A program made the position numbers and the translations under genes. From NCBI GenBank assembly GCA_031216915.1, contig CM062295.1:178822927-178886926 (forward strand): DNA of 64,000 nt. The letters run 5' to 3'. The notes beneath the pieces were generated by a model. It was not told the DNA's origin, did no database searches, and saw only the letters and a program-made list of their open reading frames with translations. Source of the stretch: Pictodentalium vernedei (taxonomy: Eukaryota; Mollusca; Scaphopoda; Dentaliida; Dentaliidae). Shown here in pieces: positions 21,201-32,318 of this stretch; positions within the stretch are counted from its first letter, which is position 1; each line of letters starts with the position of its first letter.

Positions 21201-24200
21201 CGAAGCGACTCTGAGAGAGTTCTTAACCTTACTATCCACACGCGTGGATGTAGCTAGGGCTGCGTCACGTCTAACCAACTCCAATCAGCCACTGAAGGGC
21301 GGAGTTATACGTGAACAAACTACTGTCCTCAAAAGAAATCACATTGAGAATAATATCCCGTAAATCTTTTCTTGAAGACGTAATGATAACGCCTCAGTAA
21401 GGTGGATTACGTATGATAAAGCGTCTAAGTTAAGTCTACTAGACATCATTGTCGTTTCCAACATTGTGGTTGGAAAAGACATAGACGGCGAAAAAGAATA
21501 TTTCCAGTCTTTAACCACGCCGTCTAGACGCATATGAACTCTCGGTATGCCCTGCTCTGCCAAAATAAATTATTCGTATAAATGATAAAACGGCAGAAAT
21601 GAGCATTGCGGACAAGAAACTAAACTATCATGCTTGGTAGCAGGCTTATATGCATATATAGCGTCGAAAAATAAAACACATGTTGTAATGACATTATTGG
21701 ACTGTGTCGGTAAGTCAGGGACAATGTCCCTGAACCGATCCAAAATTCCGTGTCCAATGACGCTATAAGTCTCTTATCCAACATCGCAGCAATGTAGTCC
21801 GAAATAACAATCACTGGAAGATAATGCCAGAAGATATGAATGGCAGCTTCCGATGCTACGAAAGGGAAAACTCGAAATCTTTCGAATCCCTTTCGCCATC
21901 CTGTCGGACCCTATAAAGCGTTCGGTCGTCCGTACCTGATGCAACCGCGGACCGCACCGACCCAGCGCCGTCAGATAATTCCTGATTCGAGTAAGAAACT
22001 GTCGATTGCTGGGATGCTGCGAAACAACTGTGCTAACTCGGACAGCACGTCCGTCACTGAGGCCTGAGGAGAAGCGGTCCTACAATGCATTGCCACTGGA
22101 AGCTCCGTGATCGTTACCCCGTGCATACTACCAATATGCGAGCGAACGGAGTGTATAGGCCTCGTGTCCCTTGGCTACCGGATGACGTGACCTATTCGCC
22201 GTGGAATCACTGAATGATGAAACTGATCGGATAGTCGAGGTCACGTAGCCAATGTGCGGTCGTGTGCACTGCTGTGAGGATGAGGAAGCATTATCAACAG
22301 TCTCTCGGACTGTCAATATAACGGAGCGTCCCGACCGACAGACATATGCTCCGAATGTAAAATATCTGAACCACAACATGCGGTCCCCTATGTTGTTGGA
22401 CGAGAGAGGGACCTCTCTCACTCACAGCCCGGACGGACCTGGACAAGCCAGGAACCGGACTAACAGGCTTCCTCCGATCTGTCCTCAATCCGCCGTCACT
22501 GGGTGAGTACTAAAGTAATTATAGTGCTCGCATCACCCAAATCTCCTTCCTAGACCGCAACGGATGAACCCGGCAGCCGAACCATTCGATGAATGGACGC
22601 TACACCGGGTGAGCTAGCGAATGTCACTCCGTCGATCCTACAAGGGATCTCTTAGGCGATAGACATATTCCATGAGCACTTATTGCCGCTAGCTCTTCAT
22701 TAACTATGACGACAGAGGCACACTTTTGAAAGACATCTCCGTAACTTTGCGAACAAGAAACCAGAAATGCTTGGTTATAGCAAGCATATAATAATAATAT
22801 ATATAGCGTCGTTCAATAATTCGAAAGTTTGTGTGACATATTTGGACTATGTCGGAACTGAGGGACGATGTCCCTGAACCGAACCAAAAATTTCTAAGTC
22901 CACCGACGCTATCAGTTTCTTATCCGGCATCGCAGCATTCTGGTCCGACGAAAGAAGCTGTAGAAGATCAAGTCAGATGACATACACAACAGCATATGTT
23001 GTTCCGAAAGGGAAAGCTCGAAATCCTCCAAATCCCTTTCGGTATCCCGTCGGACCGGATGAAATTTTCGGACGTCCGTACCCGCTTCCGCAGAGCGTCC
23101 CGACCCAGCATCGTCGAATAAAAAAATATGCGACAGATTCAGTTGATGCTGGGATGCTGCGATAAACTGTGCTATTTAGGAAAGCACGTCCGTTCCCGAG
23201 GCCTGTGCAGTAGCGGTCTTACGATGCATTGCCGCCGGAAGCTCCGTGTACGTTGACTCCCGCACACTTTCCTATGCGAACGTCCGGAGTCTGCAGGCCT
23301 CGTGTCCCTGGCTACCGGATGGTGTGACCTGGTCGCCGATGATTCTCTGACTGGCGAAGCTGACTGGATATCCGAGGTCACGTAGCCAAGAGCGGTCGTG
23401 TGCGCTACCATGAGAATGAGGAAGCCTTATTGACAGTCTACTCCGGACTGACTATATGTCGGAGCGTCCCGAGCGACGGACGTATGCTCCGAATGCGAAA
23501 CATTTTGTACCACAACATCTGGGGCCAGATGTTGTTGTACGAGAGAGGGGCCGTCCGGATGGACCAGAACGAGCTATGAACCGGACTAAAAGGCTTCCTC
23601 CGTTCTCCCTCTAATCCGCCGTCACTGGGTGTGCATTTGGTTGATTTATAGTGCTTGCATCACCCCAAAACTCCTTCTAGACCGCAACGGACGAACCCGG
23701 CTGCCGAACCATTCGATGAATGGATGCTACACCGGGCGAGCTAGCGGACGTCAAAGGCCGTCGAACCTACTAGGGTCCTCTTAGGCAATTGGCGTATTTA
23801 CATGAGCACTTTTCCGCTAGCCCTTCATTAATTGTGACGACGGAGGCACACTGTTGGAAGACATCACAGATACATCACCCTAATCTTGATCGTCTGAAAT
23901 AGAAATTGATAAAGTAGAGTGACCCTGCGGGGAAAGGGCCAGAGTGTCCAATTCCCCACTAACATACCGCGACATACGCTTCCCATGTTGTCATCGAAAT
24001 CATACGATACAGAACAGGAGTTAATGCGAGTACACTGACCACATATAGAATGATTATAAAAGTCAGAGGAAGACTTCCTCTTATTACAATTGATCAAAAT
24101 CCTTTCAATGTGAAAAGAAAACAAGTCCTGGTACTCGCACCAACCCCTGGCAATCAAAATAATAATAATAATATGATCCATTAATATAGAAAAAATAATT

Positions 24201-25198
24201 GAAATCAAAATATTTTTAAAAAATATTTTTTCAGAACAGCCCAAGTTTCTGAAAAGTAACATTGAGCCCCAATGGATCCCAAGCCTAAGTGTGGACAAAA
24301 ATTTTAAAAATATTTTAAACAATTTATTCAACACTTACGAACAATAATAATGTATCTAGTTATGATTAAAATAACATCAAGATATTATTTTCAAGAAATC
24401 CCCCCTCACACAGAGGGCTGTTGTAAATGTAAACAATGAATGTAAAAACACTAAAATAAGACTCCAGGCACCCAGGCCCGGAATCAGTTACCAAAAATAC
24501 ACTATCTGATGCAAAACAGAGACTTCCAGGGAAGAAACTGCAGAACATCAGATGGTAGATGCAGAACACAACGCCTAAGCACCCGTAGGTGAAGACGTAA
24601 ACATGGGGAAAAGAACAGAATTCATTCTGTTATTCAGCTAAAACTCCCAAGAAAATTTAGTAATAATAATTACAAAAACTATGCCAAAAGCATGGGAGAA
24701 TAGCAAGGGGGGACTTAAAGGACAGGGAGAGAGGAAAACACTGAAAAATCAGTGTAACTAAATAATCAGAATGACAACAAAATGGCTGCTGCCTCGAAAA
24801 TAGTTAACTTAACATAATTTCATTAAAAAATTTTAAGTTACAGCCCTGATAATATTCTGTCACACATTTTTCCTCTCCTCCTTCTCTATCCTCCTTAGAA
24901 TCACCATTTCACTAATATTTATGTGTCTGGCATCATTTAAACTGAGATTTACAAGCACAAAGATCAGTCAGATGTTAACTGATGAAGGGCCAAACTTAGA
25001 ATGATTAATGGCGCCAATTTTGGAACGTCCTTGACACTGCGCATGCACAGTAGAGGTGAAGTGTGGAGGGCCATTCAGGACATGTTTTCTTTGGTTTTAG
25101 ATGCAAATTTTGGGGATTGGGGGGCAAAATTTGTGTTTGGCCCTATATTTTAAGAGTTAGCACCAGCTGTGTCTGGATCATTGGTACAGTATAAAACT
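18281..25198 (-). mobile_element. DIRS retroelement, full length between its ends (fossil)
   Basis: The 6.9-kb element lies on the minus strand. Its left (3') end has two identical 54-bp inverted arms (18281-18334, 18584-18637); its right (5') end (about 24995-25198) is the inverted terminal repeat of the left end. Parts recognised: recombinase remnant (about 19260-20310), RNase H-like part (about 20900-21120) and gag-like region (about 21170-24330). It is broken in several places. It interrupts the HL-B array exactly between GAAGAAA and ATCGATAG with no target duplication, as expected for this family. Close similarity to the copy at 61232 suggests recent activity. Confidence 0.85.
21611..23867 (-). 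repeat. 1.13-kb tandem duplication inside the DIRS gag-like region
   Basis: Two direct copies, about 21611-22748 and 22749-23867. Both contain the series CAGGGACAATGTCCCTGAACC-like, TAAGAAACTGTCG-like, GCTACCGGATG and GTCACTGGGTG in the same order. They have diverged visibly, so the duplication is older than the split from some copies, and related single-copy sequence is found at 30500-31020. Confidence 0.7.
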
Positions 25199-26145
25199 AT
25201 CGATAGCTCCCATCTAAAGGTCTCCCCAAACAAGCATACCAGGTTTCAAAGCAATCTGATCATAAATGTGTCCTGTAGGGTGTGCCAAAGGAAAATATTG
25301 AGGTCTGACTAAACTAAGTTCTACGAACGTTGGCCGTGGCAACATTTTTTGCCGGAAATTGAAGAAAATCGATAGCTCCCATTTAGAGGTCATCGTAAAT
25401 AAGCATACCAGGTTTCCAAGCAATCAAATCATAAATGTGCCCTGCAGGGTGTGCCAATGGGAAATATTGTGGTTTGACTAAACTAGGTTCTAAGAACGTT
25501 GGCCGCGGCAACATTTTTTGATGGAAATTGAAGAAAATCGATAGCTCCCATCTAGAGGTCACCCCAAACAAGCATGCCAGGTTTCAAAGCAATCTGATCA
25601 TAAATGTACCCTGTAGGGTGTGCCAAAGGGAAATATTGAGTCTTCTGACTAAACTAAGGTCTAAGAACGTTGGCCGCAGCAACATTTTTTGACAGAAATT
25701 GAAGAAAATCGATAGCACCCATCTAGAGGCCTCCCCAAACAAGCATACCAGGTTTCAAAGCAATCTGATCATAAATGTGCCCTGTAGGGTGTGCCAAAGG
25801 GAATATTGAGGTCTGACTAAACTAAGTTCTACGAACGTTGGCCATGGCGACATTTTTTGCCGGAAATTGAAGAAAATCGACAGCTCCCATCTAGAGGTCA
25901 CCCTAAATAAGCATACCAGGTTTCAAAGCAATCAATTCATAAATGTGCCCTGTAGGGTGTGCCAAAGGGAAATATTGTGGTTTGACTAAACTAAGTTCTA
26001 AGAACGTTGGCCGCGGCAACATTTTTCGATGGAAATTGAAGAAAATCGATAGCTCCCATCTAGAGGTCACCCCAAACAAGCATGCCAAGTTTCAAAGTAA
26101 TCTGATCATAAATGTGACCTGTGAGGTGTGCCAAAGGAAATTGTG
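25199..26145 (+). repeat. tandem array of about 170-bp units, right part
   Basis: Between five and six units with the same landmarks as 17745-18280. Units alternate between GTGGTTTGACTAAAC and GAGTCTTCTGACTAAAC variants, hinting at higher-order repeats. Confidence 0.85.
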
Positions 26146-26264
26146 GACGTACGTACTAATGTACTAATGTACGTACGTATGTACATACGTACATACGTAC
26201 GTACGCCGACGGACGAGAAGTGATGGCAATAGCTCAGCTTGACTTTGTCAAGTTGAGCTAAAAA

Positions 26265-26744
26265 CAATATAAATATTCGTCGAACAGGCGCTCAGGGTAT
26301 TAATTTATTATTAATAAATGGTGCTTAATGCCACTTCAGAAGTTAATGCTATAGTGACGATCCCGGTAATTGATATTGCCTGCTAAAACGATCTCTGGAG
26401 AGTAAACACACTTCCGAGGTAACCCACAGGCGACACCATTCAGGTGTACAATAAATTCCAGTAACAACACTCCCCGATGTGTACTAGCCGATATCTATGA
26501 CAGTACAAACGTGTGAATATACGAGATGAGTACCGACATTAATAGCAACCTGGATCTAGAAATGGAAGTAGGTATGATTAACAGGCTCTGACACGGACTG
26601 CCCCCGAAATAATTCATAATTTCTAAGGTCAACTAGATATCATGGAGATGGAATCCATCTCTGCGGGCCCCGCAGCAACTAACCGATGTTAGGTATAAAC
26701 TGATGTGAACCGTAATACTAAAATATTTCAAGCAATAGGTAAAA
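26265..26744 (-). mobile_element. possible DIRS recombinase remnant
   Basis: High in short frames and close in base composition to the neighbouring DIRS. A weak match to the W-I-Q-L-A-I segment of the 1432-2433 recombinase lies near 26550-26575 on the minus strand. Placed between the 3' fragment (16740) and the RNase H/RT/gag part (27651) it would keep their order. Confidence 0.35.
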
Positions 26745-27650
26745 TCTGATTAAAATCCCTTCCCGGACACGAACTTGTCAGAAAAAAAACCCAAATTCTG
26801 AATGTTACAGCCCGGACACGAACTTGTCAGGAAAAAAAAAAAAAATCTGAATAATTTGACCTTGAGGTCAAACTTCAAGCTCAAACAGGGTTCACACAAA
26901 AATTTGCTCACAAAGTTCAAGGGTTTTTCAAGGGCTTCTACTTTTTTTTTCAAGGGCTGTTGAGCTCTAAAAATCTAAGATTCATGTGACACGGATCTGA
27001 CTTTGGAAGTCAGGAAGTACTGGTACCCAAAGTGTGATCTGTGTTACAGTAATCTTGGTAAAACGTTCCATACTTTTTTATGTTTTTTTTTAACTGAGCG
27101 ACACGAGCACAACAAACAAGTAAAAGGCGAGTACACATATTTACAATGCCCAGGAAATAGCTTGGTATTCAAGGGTTTTTCAAGAGATTTCTGAAAGTTC
27201 AAAGGTTTCTCAAGGGCTAATTTCAAATTCCAGGGTTTTTCAAGAAAAAACTCATTTTCAAGGGTTTTTCAAGAGCTGTATGAACCCTGTCAAAGCATGG
27301 CAACCTTGGTACGCGACACGTCGTCTTGAGATAATCTATCCACATACCAAATATCAAAACCCTATCTATTAAGGGAAAAAAGTTACAGCCCGGACACGAA
27401 CTTGTCAGAAAAGAACCCCGAATTCAGAATAATTTGACCTTGAGGTCAAAGTTCAAGGTCAAAGCATGCCAACCTTGGTACGCGACACATCGTCTTGAGA
27501 TAATATACCCACATGTCAAATATCAAAACCCTATCTATTAAGAGAGAAAGATTACAGCCTGGACAAGTTTTGTTATGGACGGACAGATGGACGCACAGAC
27601 GGAGCGATCACTATAGGGCGTCCGCCTCACGGCGGTGCACTAATAACATA
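26745..27650 (+). mobile_element. repeat-array element ending in a GC hairpin, split by a hAT-like MITE
   Basis: Three copies of TTACAGCCCGGACACGAACT and two of TTGACCTTGAGGTCAAAG..CAAGGTCAAAGCATG, then GGACGGACAGATGGACGCAC and a terminal GGGCGTCCGCC / GGCGG hairpin at about 27619-27637. The build is the same as other molluscan array elements in the window, but the repeat unit is different. Confidence 0.6.
26886..27289. mobile_element. hAT-like MITE with 5-bp target duplication
   Basis: 404 bp with inverted ends CAGGGTTCACACA / TGTATGAACCCTG and an internal short repeat CAAGGGTTTTTCAAG. Flanked by tcaaa at 26881-26885 and 27290-27294. A second unit of the host array (near 27463) shows the uninterrupted AAGGTCAAAGCATG. 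Ends fit hAT elements; a 5-bp duplication fits the hAT5-type subgroup rather than the usual 8 bp. Confidence 0.75.
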
Positions 27651-30600
27651 CAATAAGCGTAGTCATATCGAACCCTCCTCACCCGCATTACTTAATCGTT
27701 CTTGTTTTAGACATAACATAATATAGGAACCACAATGGTTCCATCATGTCTAACCGACTCCATTATGCCACTATGGGCGAAGAAGGACGTGAAGAATAAA
27801 AACTTCCCCTGAAAAAGAAGGTCCTCTCATGGAGGAAGCTTCTGGGGAACGTCCCATAACAGACACTTGAGAAGACAGATCCAAGGTTTCTGAGATGACA
27901 GAGGTGCTACTAGTACGATTCACAATGAGACTGTCTGATCTTTAACATAATCTACTGAATCAAATGAATTGGAGGATACGTGTATCCTATTATCCATCCC
28001 CATGAGATCGGCAGAGCGTCTACTGCATAAGCTCAATGGTCTGAGCATGGCGACACAAACGACGGTAACTGATTGTTCTGGTGCGTCACAAATGGATCTA
28101 TCATGGGGCGATCCCTCTGGTAGCAAATCTGTCCAAATACTCGCTTGTTGAGTGTCCACTGCAATTGCAACAGGTGACCTTCCCAAGAGAGCAAATTTGC
28201 TAGTACGTTCAGACGACCTGGTATATGACAGATAGAAAGATGAACCTGATGCTTCATGACGTATTAGGAAAATCTTCTTTAGTTGGCATAACGGAAATGA
28301 AAGGGTGCCGCCCTGGTTCCCGATGTACGCTACTACTCGAGTTGTCCGACCAAATTGAACATGGACGTCCGTTATTATGTGAATCCAATGTTGTAGCGCT
28401 AGCTATAATTAACATCATCTCATTGATGTTTATGTGTTTCTCCTGAAACCGAGGGTCGCAAAGACTCTGACTCTTCAAGACTGCGGGACTTAGGGTCACA
28501 CCCCAACCCGTCTGACTCGTATCCATCATAATCGTGAAAGCCGGATCCGGCAGTTGCAGCATAACTCCCTGAGTTAATCACTGAATATCTGCCCAATTTG
28601 AACCCTTGTTTTACTAGGCCCGTTAAAACAATACTGGTTCAAGCAAAAGCATCTTCACACTCCAGTTCTGAGTAAAGAATATCTGGAAGGGACGTGTGCA
28701 CAGGCGGCCCATCGGAATGAGATCCACAGCCACTCCACACAACTCCAACACTCGCATGAATTCCCTCACTATTAATGTGTCTGAGTGTAGACAAAAGCAA
28801 GCAGAACAAATGACTAACTTCGCTCTGGGTAACGGCAGATGAACCAGATTGTTGTGAGTCTCAAAGCTCAATCCCAAGTGAATAGATGACTTGTACGGAG
28901 CTAGGTCAGACTTTTTCTTATTTACGATGAAACCAAGACGTCAGAGTAATAGAAGCAGACTCTGAACATCGTTCTGAAGAATAATTCTGTTGCCGTATCC
29001 CTGTAGAAGGTCGTCCAAGTAAGCCTACGTTACAGAAGACAAATGAGCTTGTAAGTAAGACATTATCGAGTTCATTAATCGAGTGAAATGCTCAGGGGGC
29101 CAGATTCAGACCAAAGCAAATTGTTCTGAACTGATACACCTTCCCTTGTACGGCTAACCACAGGTACTTTTAGAATGCTGGATGTACCAGGACATGAAAG
29201 TACCGATCCTTAGATCTATGCTTGCCGCAGAGTCGATCACTCGAACGCTCGCTTTTACCGACTGAATGATTTCCATAAATAAACTTTTAGAGCCATGATA
29301 AACTTGTTATCCAGTTCAAGTCTATTACCGGTCGAAACACATGTCTGGCTTTGGTACGAGGATCAGGCGACTGTTAAAATCTTGAGAATCCTGATTCTCG
29401 ATGACCTGTATTGCTTCCTTTGATAAGAGAGCTTATACCTCCGGTAGGAGAAACTCTCTTATGCAAGAATTTGATGAAAGTTTTGTCCAATGCGGACAAC
29501 TTGTTAGTGGGGTTTTACTCGGAATGATAGGCGTAAGCCGTCCGAGACGTCCATCCAGTTTTCTGCAGAGTTTGATAACCTTCCGCCAACTGGCCAGCAA
29601 TAGAGGTCAAAACCATCACCTGTATGACCTGCGAGGCTTACGGGAGGAGGAACCATGTCCTCCCTGCAAAAAACCTCATCTCATCGGCCTAGGAGCGTCT
29701 GACCTATAGTCCCGATCAGACCTACGTCCCTTTCCCAAGTCGTTATACTGACGACCTCCGGAGTAATTACAAGAGGGTTTCTTGTACCCTCGTGAGACGT
29801 TTCCTTTTGACAATTTTTGTCTGGAACGCCCTCCCCTTTACTTTTGTCTGCTGAAGCAGGTCATTGATACGCCGACTTCAAATGCAGAGCACTAGAAGCT
29901 TTCTTAGTAGCCTGTTCATATACTAACAAAAGCTAGTCGTCGAAAATAAATGTCTGGAAACCGGTGCGATTTGTCATCTTATCAGTGATGACGACGCAAA
30001 GGCATCATCACGTCTGATTAACTCCAGATTAGCCACTGTTAGGGCGGCGTTATACGTGGTATACATAATTGCCCTGGAAAGAACTCTAAGCGAGGTATGA
30101 ACGTCCTCAAGTTCCTTTCCCTTGAGACATTGCACCATAACGATTGTAAGGAGATCTGCGTAAGACAAAGTCCAAATTCGCTCTATTTGAAGAAATTGCC
30201 ATCTCAATTGTGTCTGAGTGAATAGTGAATTATACAGGTTAGGATTCCTTTAGATCCCCGGCCTGCTCATCCAAACGCAGAAGAACTCTCTGAACATCGT
30301 CCCCGACCATTTTTAAATGAACGTGGTCCAAAAAACGGTATGTATACGAAAGATGAAGATAAGAAACTGCCTTCTTCCTTGCACTCCAGAGGATAAATAC
30401 GGCAGCGTCTATATGGCTGAAGGCCTGTGACACCTGCATAAACTGAACTGGAAAAGAAAGGACTTCCTCCTTTGTCCGGATAAAGACTGCGCCTAACGAC
30501 GCCAGCGGTTTCTCTCTTGTCGTCGCTGAATTCAGATTCGGCAAAACAAAATCAGGGTAGTATTGACGGATGAAAGCCATCGCAACCATGTACCGTTCTG

Positions 30601-31062
30601 AAAGGGAAGGGTAATCCTCTTCCTTATCCCTTTCACCATCCGAGAGAATCAGTTGCGAATCTTGATCCATTGCATCTGTGTGAACAGATGACTGGACCGA
30701 CCCAGCACCATCAGATTCTGAGTCTGAGGGAGGCTGCTGCAGCATTTGCACTTGCTGGGATGCTGCGATTAGCTGCGCAATCTGTAACGGCAAGTCCGTC
30801 AACGAGGCCTGAGGAGCAGTGGATTTCCATTCCTTAGCCACATGCTGCTCCTGGGATGGTGTGTCGGAAACAGATCCTTTCTCCGAACGTTCTGAAGATC
30901 AAGGCCTCATCTCCCTAGCTACCGGATGCTCAGACTTCACGGGCAAAGAGTGGTTCCTTCTTTATGCAGCAGGCTGGATATCCGAAGTCGTTAGCTAGGA
31001 TACGGTCGTGTGTGCTTAAATAACATAGCGGACCTGGAGATTTTATACATTCTTTCTACACT
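27651..31062 (-). mobile_element. DIRS internal region (old fossil)
   Basis: Minus-strand parts in family order: RNase H-like (28254-28562, with M-D-T-S-Q-T-G-W-G), a reverse transcriptase part with a Y-L-D-D motif at 29010-29021, and a gag-like frame (30239-30841, about 200 codons). The end at 30900-31020 resembles the gag region of the 18.3-kb DIRS (GCTACCGGATG, GTCGTGTGTGCT). No terminal repeats here. It is clearly broken, with many breaks, and older than the 18.3- and 61.2-kb copies. Confidence 0.75.
30239..30841 (-). CDS. DIRS gag-like frame (fossil part)
   Basis: A 200-codon frame with a Gln/Ser/Asp-rich first third (Q-Q-V-Q-M-L-Q-Q, S-D-S-E-S-D-G-A-G) and a more ordered helical remainder, as in the first protein of DIRS elements. 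Related sequence is found in the duplicated gag-like region at 21.6-23.9 kb. It is described here only as a part of the fossil element. Confidence 0.6.
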   Translation of the reverse strand: MAKEWKSTAPQASLTDLPLQIAQLIAASQQVQMLQQPPSDSESDGAGSVQSSVHTDAMDQDSQLILSDGERDKEEDYPSLSERYMVAMAFIRQYYPDFVLPNLNSATTREKPLASLGAVFIRTKEEVLSFPVQFMQVSQAFSHIDAAVFILWSARKKAVSYLHLSYTYRFLDHVHLKMVGDDVQRVLLRLDEQAGDLKES

Positions 31063-31067
31063 TTGAC

Positions 31068-31255
31068 AGTTCACATCTTGTGGATTTGCAATTGTTTCTA
31101 GACAAGTCTTGGCTCCCTACGTAGGTGCCCATAACTGGCCAAGAAACAACTGCAAAGGCTTTTAGAATAAAACTTGCATATTTCCTCAGAGACAGCATGT
31201 TGGGGCACCTGTTCTGTACAAAGTGATTAACGTTGCAGTATCCCCAAAGGGTTAG
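31068..31255. mobile_element. T4-like hairpin element, partial
   Basis: Matches 5911-6090: TTTGACAGTTCACATCTTGTGG, the stem TCTTGGCTCCC ... GGCCAAGA, and CATGTTGGGGCACCTG. Its TTAA ends are not preserved. Confidence 0.55.
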
Positions 31256-31860
31256 TATGAGTCTTTCCAGTCTTTACAAGCTAAATCCGCTTCGTGGAAC
31301 ACACCCAGTAGCTAAAGCAAGCAACTGCTGGAGGAAACTCTGGCCAGTACAGGTATTACATCTAAAATGAAGGGATGAGTATGTGAATTTATGTATGATG
31401 GAAGTAACACTGGGTGCATGCTGGTATAAAACTACAAGGACAACAAAGAACCAACAGTGAAATTAGGAAAGTTTGTACCCTTGACCCTGAGTTGTTTATT
31501 TGGTATAATAAATTAGAGGTGGTAACCAGGGGTGGCTAATCCCTCCCTCTCCATAAAAACAACCCTGATACGGTAACTTTGCCATCATCTAAAGTTATGG
31601 AAATTAAATACCTTTGGCACAATAACCACAAAATAAATAACAGGGATCTTCCTCTCATCAAGCCCAACCCACATGTCAAGTGTAGTTTTGATTGGCCAAG
31701 CAGGAAAGAGTGGAAGCAAATTCTGGAAAATTTTTAGGATCATGGTCACTGTGACCTTTACCTGTGGCACAATACATAGGGTTCTTCCTCTCATCATGCT
31801 CAATTCACATGTCCAGTTCAGTTTTGAACAGCCAAGCAGAACTTTAATTACTTAAATTTG
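31256..31860. repeat. two degenerate tandem units
   Basis: Around 31600-31860 a unit of about 150 bp with TTTGGCACAATA, TCTTCCTCTCATCA, CACATGTC and TTGGCCAAGCAG occurs twice. The rest shows nothing recognised. Confidence 0.5.
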
Positions 31861-32318
31861 AGAACGGAAATCAAATCAGTCTACATATGGACAGATGGCT
31901 ACATTGTCACCCTTAGTGAATCCGTCGAGAGATAAAAGTTCCTGGGAGAGACAAAATGTTATGTCCCCCTTAGACCCAGTCATTATTATTATGTTCCTTA
32001 TGTGTATTTTAGAAAAACTTAGATGTGAGTCTTCCATGGAAGACGTGAGTCGCCTGGCGTTTCAGACAGAATTCTAAGTGGAAAAGGGGCATAACTCTGG
32101 GAAAAATACAGCGGATCAAAAAATAAAATAGGAGGTGCACAATGCCATTATGTGATAAAGAATCACTGAAAGTTTCATCAAAATCCATTCATAGGTTAAA
32201 GAGGAGTGGCGGATAAGAGAAAGTGTGACGCGGACGACACGGACGATGCGGACGACGCAAGACGACAAAAGTAATCCCTATATGTCGCTCCCCACTTCGT
32301 GGGGCGGCGACACAAAAA
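31861..32318 (+). mobile_element. array-element tail with GACGCGGACGACACGG and hairpin end
   Basis: Ends in a stem GTCGCTCCCCACTTCGTGGGGCGGCGAC at about 32284-32311 after a run of GCGGACGAC-type triplets. Same design as the tails at 27600, 38550, 40740, 48230 and 55600, but with a different terminal stem. Confidence 0.5.

Larger units (their letters stand above)
17632..26264 (+). mobile_element. HL-B Helentron-like element, split by a DIRS
   Basis: Starts GAAAGTGTCAATGACACTG (terminal hairpin GTGTCATTGACAC) then AGCTCAACTTG, and ends CAAGTTGAGCTAAAAA with the stem AGCTCAGCTTGACTTTGTCAAG. The body is an array of units of about 170 bp. The full DIRS at 18281-25198 sits inside the array. Without it the element is about 1.7 kb, similar to the intact copy at 58641-60464. 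An (ACGT)n stretch at 26150-26206 precedes the GACGGACGAG tail. No coding frame, so it is non-autonomous. Confidence 0.75.

Noticed and set aside
23864-24334. A 156-codon frame that might be a host exon
   Set aside because: It lies at the 5' side of the DIRS element between its gag-like region and terminal repeat, and was counted as part of it.
17745-26145. A CRISPR-like array
   Set aside because: Units are about 170 bp and repeat along their whole length with no unique spacers; the setting is eukaryotic.
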